Assembly (NCBI GenBank): GCA_023807065.1 | Contig: JAJJLU010000717.1 | Coordinates: 1-21,330 of the forward strand | Length of the DNA stretch: 21,330 nt | Direction: 5' to 3' | From: Isotricha intestinalis | Taxonomy: Eukaryota; Ciliophora; Litostomatea; Vestibuliferida; Isotrichidae | Shown: positions 19,301 through 21,330 of the stretch, in pieces | Position numbering within the stretch: position 1 is the stretch's first letter | How the letters are laid out: each line of letters opens with the position of its first letter | Notes under the pieces: model-generated | Database searches by the model: none | Told to the model about the DNA's origin: nothing | Seen by the model: the letters and a program-made list of their open reading frames with translations, nothing else | Position numbers and translations under genes: made by a program

Positions 19301-20272
19301 TTCACTAGTTTTAACAGAAACTAAAAGAGCTTGTTTGTCAGATATATCACTCATTAATTCTTTCCAATCTTTTATTAAAGGCGTTACTCTTTTTGTATTT
19401 TGATTTATATTTTCTGTAAAATGAAATTCTGCTGTTTCAAACCATGCAGCAAGTTCTGACATTGCATTTCTTATTAAAATTTCTCCTTGGGCTCTTTGAT
19501 ATAATTCTTTTATTGAATTTTGCTTTTTTATTAATAAATCATTTTTTTCTATAAAATTACCAAATGTTAAATTTTCCTTTGTTATTTTATTATCAAATTT
19601 TAACATATTAAATAAACTCTTCCAATGATCTCTTTCAAAATTATCTCCTATTAAATATTTATATACTGGAAGTGATTGTTTTAAATTTTCTAATTGATGA
19701 TTAATGTGGAAATAAATAAAATTTTTATCTCTTTTTTTTATTTTATCTTGCCAATTCATAGTAAAATCTTGCATTAAACCAAAAGCTTTATGTCTAATTC
19801 CAATCCATTCTTCTTTTGATAAATTATCTAAATTATCATTAAATTCAAATAATAAATTCCATTTTTCTCTTGTTTTTTCAACTTCTTTTTTCATATTTTT
19901 ATATGGATTTATGTCACTTTCAATTTGTAATTCAAAATTATTCATTTCTTCAATAATTCCACTAAATTCTTGATCAAATTTATCCCAGTCATCATATACT
20001 TTTTTTATTCCATTCATTAATTCATTTATATTTGTATTTTTATCTGGCATATAATTATCTGGAGGAATTGCATCTTTAAATTTACTATTAAATTTATCTA
20101 CTTGATTTAATAATTGCTTTATTTTTTTATTTTGATTCACTTTGATTTCATTTTTTTGCTCTTCTAACATCCCTGAAAAATCACTTAGCATTTTTTCATA
20201 ATTATCCCATCTATTATTTAAAACCGATAAATTCATACTTTGATCTGTTAATTGTAATAATAATTTATTCAT
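10400..20272 (-). CDS. DYNC2H1: Cytoplasmic dynein-2 heavy chain (IFT retrograde motor), intact 3' part
   Basis: 3290 uninterrupted codons to a TAA. The motor drives tip-to-base intraflagellar transport. Residues 1 to about 640 are tail/linker (WVYLEPIFSRGALP in the linker). P-loops: AAA1 GPAGTGKT 693-700 with Walker B CFDEFNR 743-749; AAA2 GPSGCGKS 984-991; AAA3 GPEGAGKS 1304-1311; AAA4 an atypical GTYAVGRKKS 1648-1657. The stalk and microtubule-binding domain lie around 1870-2190 (binding tip about 1985-2095), AAA5 about 2215-2400 (IIDPVTKATEW), then AAA6 and the C-terminal domain. Dynein-2 rather than dynein-1 or axonemal is supported by SAISIQIQIIQ after AAA1 Walker B, FGLPLNVDRSVQRYVSTQVI near 2985, and WDGPEIPLNYLKSL near 3115. 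The ATG at 20270-20272 is almost certainly not the true start: homology continues upstream in broken frames to 21119. Including that part, the protein would reach about 3570 residues, versus about 4300 in the family. Confidence 0.93.
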   Translation of the reverse strand: MNKLLLQLTDQSMNLSVLNNRWDNYEKMLSDFSGMLEEQKNEIKVNQNKKIKQLLNQVDKFNSKFKDAIPPDNYMPDKNTNINELMNGIKKVYDDWDKFDQEFSGIIEEMNNFELQIESDINPYKNMKKEVEKTREKWNLLFEFNDNLDNLSKEEWIGIRHKAFGLMQDFTMNWQDKIKKRDKNFIYFHINHQLENLKQSLPVYKYLIGDNFERDHWKSLFNMLKFDNKITKENLTFGNFIEKNDLLIKKQNSIKELYQRAQGEILIRNAMSELAAWFETAEFHFTENINQNTKRVTPLIKDWKELMSDISDKQALLVSVKTSEYFSRFEEQIAQYETKFGDLDVWLTDLNLIQRKWVYLEPIFSRGALPNEQSRFKKIDDEFRNIVITLNTNLRVTTIFTIIGIQNTLEMLIDQLEKCQKALNDYLEDKRNKFARLYFIGDDDLLEFLANCKDKGVIKNNLRKLYQGITALTISEDNNVTEIISGINEKVILGKKVLIGDELEKWLNDLTNEMRRTLLNHLSKAINDYQKKKDDFSYLDIYSSQICALIEMIKFNYSSMQAIQSNTLDQLLNDTKNTIQNLSVIQAKSGSDNIKLFKIKNLMLDLIHNREVSELLYKEKTKDLIDWSYFSQLKYQIKKDKNYLYVSMCDGVFLYTFEYQGASQKLVHTPLTDKCYLTLTQALRLGYGGNPYGPAGTGKTESVKALGQAFGRQVLVFNCDEGIDFKAMGRIFIGLVKSGAWGCFDEFNRLLEEQLSAISIQIQIIQFALKNKINEIDLLNQKVNVDYNSAIYVTMNPASKGYGGRSKLPDNLKILFRPVAMSVPDNLQIAQTLLYAEGFKNGDILSKKVTTLFTLCRQGLSYQQHYDWGLRALKTILTVASQQIQNYLNQGKIASYEEETSILIKAIRINVLSKLTFSDAQIFNLLIRDVFPNIDMSDIIYEELNKALNESYKTLNYELIDSQFKKVVQFYEACRQRMGVVIVGPSGCGKSAIWKLLQDAYGKLNQKIVVHIINPKAMSRKLLLGHMNHDTGEYTYGVLTKCAREVEKEPMDVKCWIICDGDVDPEWIEALNSVLDDNRLLTMQNGERINFGNNVNFIFETDSLKFASPATVSRMGIIYMNQEDLDINSIYNSWITKNLKENGDVVKSWFDNYFLEIFKNYKENYSFMLNTTNYGSINNFLSIFNSLFRDKHFNASSIAKSAFADSIIKGLGSNLEIEYRKKFAMQVFQTTGEKPSNLNDVLNVYYDPIKQTTLSFEFDPNENIINDNKVFLSGYPLIKTSSTKYNLHILKMWLENNEPFIVVGPEGAGKSLLITYATSQLRSCQITTLNCTSQTSSTNIIQKLLQSCTMNNTSRGKCLRPRDCQKLIVYLKDINLPKPDKYNTIQLISFLQNIVAYEGFYDENLEFVYLERIQIIASMNPSSTVGRYEITTRFTGNVRMLFLDYPNNEDMNIIYNQYLKAILSSENLGKLTDLSKILSNCSISLYNNVKSTFTFDDYHHYIFTPRDISNWLIGLLRFECKDNNDVIKVWAYEGMRIFRDKLVGKDSKKKFDQFLVNELTKISTNVKLNNKIDINELNNVVFTSLNSGNNTLLEMSTDDYKELLIKGQMIYERDNDDLHMNYFDEVYHNCKIIDRIITKDFNNLLLIGTYAVGRKKSVRVTSSAKHYEEFTLSLTKDYSLKDFKKNIKDLFNMAAVESRTIIFIIEMHHIVSPEIMEYINSLLCSGEVPSLLNKDEQESFLGQIVNEYKEQNEYRSQYDFFTSRIRKNVKMCILLDYDDKEFNQIILNNPALVTKCNVVWFNDVSKKGLVQFIKTELSSSFELLAKSNIISNDEIVNLSKAILDIYTTSKKEVITSMGKFMQFVLTFKQLIKEKLSDSSAEKQHLQSGLDKLEEAEKFVGELTEKSDKQKIEIESKQKEANESLSQITEAMALSKEKKDQLNILNAQINEDTKKVEAHKGEVEEQLRDVMPEVEKAQNLVKKIDSGALTEITIYFRKPILPQEVYYILKAMLQLIGYNDLSEYQIKQTFNMKAILALQSFNIKNLSIENADKVKKYVTSNPNCFNKSNVERINQNLAKISEFVKAVLKFYDVKLKIKPLEDELNHAESQLRKSQKAVDKNTKEINQIEEKVKEYKEKFEKLTGETQLLKIELKKTEDLLFKAKTLLGKLTDEKNRWAEQITQLSTSNEMIPYNTLLSSAFITFLGYYNESIREKLHNLWVNDINFGKHENKTVSMINFLLNESEMLKLKFDGLPTDTLSMENALIINESLRTVLIIDPVTKATEWFKKDILTKTNQFDVISLHDNKLLTNVELAIRFGKVLLISDVDKIEPFLVPLIRNEKSKRGPTNVLRLGEKVIEIHDKFKLYLVTRDSSIEISNNVLSSMSVVNFTVTRSGLESILLGLTIDIEQPELERQKNALLEEQDKIKLELNDVEKKLLEELIHLEGNLLENQKLIDSLEQSKEKSIASNEILKKSIQQSNEIENKRNIYKNLSKTATTIYILLQDLYKINPMYQFSLDNYMNLFKNTIEHKSKQSYSDISEKLREYSIALIQDSFSYYSRSLFKSDLLVFGLFYIKTIYCDNDNTKLKPYWDFLLGNIDTSNTSGAAPKFLPEERKGIFNSLNKYFPNLASKISNSENWYKSSSPENDFRKMNDSYDLSPLDKLIIIQVTRPDRLESALKNFICETLNIDSLVPSQMSMNQYVESNPDNKIPIMFLTTLGSDPSKDLEELACKIVGRENYVEIPMGAGDNNSNILVLKECAEKGKWLTLKNIHLAISWLPTLEKEIKSIVNPNDKFRLFLTSETHAKFSPILLQSCVKYTYETPPGIKKNMERIYQQWSTDLLPNIHNNKIYQALFALAFIHAILQERRTYIPQGWSKFYEFSYSDLKVSTETLVEYLSKDDSDSVWKNIKGLIKGTFYGGRIDNDFDHTVMCTYIDNILNKNILGSSSNNILNNRRLPVLLSSSVSDYTNLIRSLPENDEPEMFGLPLNVDRSVQRYVSTQVIMKLNSIYSISSDMKKFDKNSWSEKLSPLLNMWKAMYRQDLIDTLKSQANKISSQDPITLYIKSEAHQICDLGNKVQNCLNDINNALNGNAILTSQVMNNSQDLLRNIVPEEWSNIWDGPEIPLNYLKSLGKKINGMINYIKGIKGDNLLNSTNVNLSEFLHPEAFINALRQKSAREMKIPIDELEIECDFNNQSKGVFAKINGLFLQGAEFDGNKLIDISGNQSEIVKMPICQFKFVKGKVQNKDEIGIPLYENLFREHFICSLVLKFEGNLDTVILKGIALCLDQ

Positions 20273-21119
20273 ATCTCACATTCAACACATAATTTTTCAT
20301 ATTCAAATTTTTTTTAGTTTGTTCAGCAAATTTTTTTTAAATTCTAATACTTCTTCAAATATATTAGCTTTTTTAGACATATTTTCCATAGCATCATTAG
20401 CAAATCCATCTATATTTCTTACATTTTTTTATAAAAATTGTTTTAAAGTAGCACCTAAAGTATCAAATATTTTTCAAAAGCATCATCAACAAACATTTTA
20501 TATGAAATTATATTTACTTTAAAACAATCTATTTAATAACATCATCTAATTTTTCTATTTCTCTTCTTTTATTTCTTATTATTTCATAATTATATTTCCA
20601 ATCTTCTATGGATGTAAAATTTTTATTTACATAAGATTCAAAGTCTAAATATAATAAACCTATATCATCAGCTAAATTCTTTTTTAATTCTGTTAATTTT
20701 ATAATAGAATTATTTAATTTAAATTTTGAATTTCTTTTGAATTTTCTTCAACTATTGTATGATAATAAGATTGATCTTCATCATCATAAATAAAATTTCT
20801 TATTGTTGAAGGTACAGAAAGAAATTTTTCAATGTCTCTATATATTTGTTTTTTAATATCTTCTAAAGGTGGATTTAAAGCAAGTACTCTATGTTGGATT
20901 GTAAATTCACAAGGAACTTTCAAAAGAATAAAATTTATCTAAGGAAATTGTATATTGGATTTTTAATATTTTATATAATTGATAAGTCCAATGTGATTTC
21001 CATTCATTTAATAAACTTTTATCTTCTTTATAATTATCTGTAATATCTTCATATATATCTTTTGCCTTTTGTAATATTTCTTTCCCTTTTAATTTATTAT
21101 TTATTTGTTGTGAAATTTT
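20262..21119 (-). pseudogene. DYNC2H1: Frame-broken 5' continuation of the dynein-2 heavy chain gene
   Basis: On the minus strand, dynein-2 tail sequence continues in successive frames. 21119-20907 includes NEWKSHWTYQLYKILKIQY; 20923-20714 includes LNPPLEDIKKQIYRDIEKFL; about 20722-20529 ends KRREIEKLDDVIK; 20532-20455 includes IDCFKVN and FVDDAFEKYL; about 20470-20303 has an in-frame TAA at 20431-20429, after TLKQFL, then NIDGFANDAM; about 20330-20265 leads into the intact frame. That is six frame changes and one stop in about 850 bases, against none in the next 9.9 kb. Four changes fit loss of one base in A- or T-rich runs, one of them in an A8 run. The pieces keep family order, so this was one gene. 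Either consensus errors at a contig end or true decay after loss of the 5' end could explain it. Upstream, homology stops at the GC-rich palindrome. Confidence 0.8.
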
Positions 21120-21121
21120 TA

Positions 21122-21170
21122 GACCCCCCCAGGGGGGTCAATTTTCAAAATTTTATGACCGAGGGGGTCA
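21122..21170. repeat. Paired GC-rich palindromes
   Basis: 21122-21139 is an inverted repeat with 8-base arms, GACCCCCC and GGGGGGTC, around CA. 21156-21170 is a second one with TGACC and GGTCA arms around five bases. Both are followed by GGTCAA and A/T runs, so they look like two diverged copies of one unit. They are extreme GC islands in very AT-rich DNA and lie exactly where dynein homology stops. In the dynein frame the first one introduces a TGA. Function unknown; a chromosome-breakage or subtelomeric element is possible. Confidence 0.75.
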
Positions 21171-21233
21171 AAAAATTTAATAATTAAAAAATAAGAATTA
21201 GGCTTATATATAGTATAGATTTTAAAAATTTTA

Positions 21234-21310
21234 TATTAAAAAGGGATAAATAATATAATATTTTAATTTGAAAATAGGTACAAAAATTATAATATAAAAA
21301 AAGGGATAAA
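21234..21310. repeat. Subtelomeric direct repeat, 60-base spacing
   Basis: AAAAAGGGATAAA occurs ending at 21250 and again ending at 21310, preceded each time by TAT plus A-rich sequence. The second copy abuts the terminal G-rich repeat. The bases between copies are AT-rich and do not obviously repeat. Confidence 0.6.
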
Positions 21311-21311
21311 C

Positions 21312-21330
21312 TGGGGATTGGGGATTGGGG
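21312..21330 (+). repeat. Terminal TGGGGAT repeat, probable telomere
   Basis: Two full copies of TGGGGAT and one partial copy (TGGGG) reach the last base of the window. The G-rich strand runs 5' to 3' toward the end, as in telomeres. On the other strand the unit is CCCCAAT, close to the CCCCAA type of Tetrahymena and Paramecium but with an extra T. The array is short, so the identification rests on position, orientation and base pattern. Confidence 0.75.

Noticed and set aside
10400..20272. Axonemal or cytoplasmic dynein-1 heavy chain
   Set aside because: The sequence after the AAA1 Walker B and the C-terminal FGLPLNVDRSVQR and WDGPEIPLNYL segments match the dynein-2 type.
20429..20431. TAA read as Gln
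   Set aside because: No intact gene in the window uses TAA as sense, and TAA is the normal stop of three of them.
20319..20522. Separate small plus-strand gene
   Set aside because: It overlaps the minus-strand dynein homology and has no recognisable features.
20262..21119. Programmed +1/+2 frameshifting at stop codons, as in Euplotes
   Set aside because: Shifts occur in both directions with no shared AAA-TAR site, one break is a simple in-frame stop, and the remaining 9.9 kb and the other genes need no shifts.
20262..21119. Tiny introns joining the dynein pieces
   Set aside because: Frame changes need only one or two bases gained or lost; no GT-AG segments of 15 or more bases fit the joins.

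Overview
This is a very AT-rich eukaryotic stretch from a ciliated or flagellated protist. It carries a heavy chain of cytoplasmic dynein-2 (the intraflagellar-transport retrograde motor), a tubulin-tyrosine-ligase-like enzyme and a PKG-type kinase with four cyclic-nucleotide-binding folds. Both TAA and TGA end genes, and no TAA, TAG or TGA interrupts any of the four intact reading frames, so the standard code is in use. No introns are needed in any intact gene. The right edge ends in a G-rich 7-base repeat (TGGGGAT, i.e. CCCCAAT on the other strand) oriented as a telomere would be. Extreme AT content, compact intronless genes, a ciliate/apicomplexan-style PKG and a ciliate-like telomere together suggest a macronuclear chromosome of a ciliate that kept the standard code; AT-rich anaerobic or rumen ciliates are one candidate group. 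This lineage call is inference.

Layout. 1-1486 (minus): a secreted, highly repetitive mosaic protein that runs off the left edge; the contig probably breaks inside its repeats. 1487-2572: AT-rich spacer with a decayed open frame that looks like the start of a related secreted protein. 2573-4474 (minus): TTLL-family ligase. 4475-5294: divergent spacer with remnants of an unidentified broken gene. 5295-6308 (plus): ABHD4/5-like alpha/beta hydrolase. 6309-7002: AT-rich spacer. 7003-10170 (plus): large PKG-like kinase. 10171-10399: short convergent 3' spacer. 10400-20272 (minus): 3290 intact codons of the dynein-2 heavy chain. 20262-21119 (minus): continuation of the same gene toward its 5' end, broken by six frame changes and one in-frame stop. 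21120-21330: GC-rich palindromes, AT-rich subtelomeric DNA and the terminal repeat.

TTLL (possible tubulin modification) and dynein-2 (tip-to-base transport) may both serve the cilium, and PKG-like kinases often do in protists, but nothing in the layout shows co-regulation. The most notable region is the right end: the dynein-2 gene lacks about its first 700 codons, the surviving 5' portion is frame-broken, and homology stops at a GC-rich palindrome about 200 bases from the presumed telomere. The second notable item is the PKG-like kinase, whose four nucleotide-binding folds all appear to lack the usual phosphate-binding arginine.
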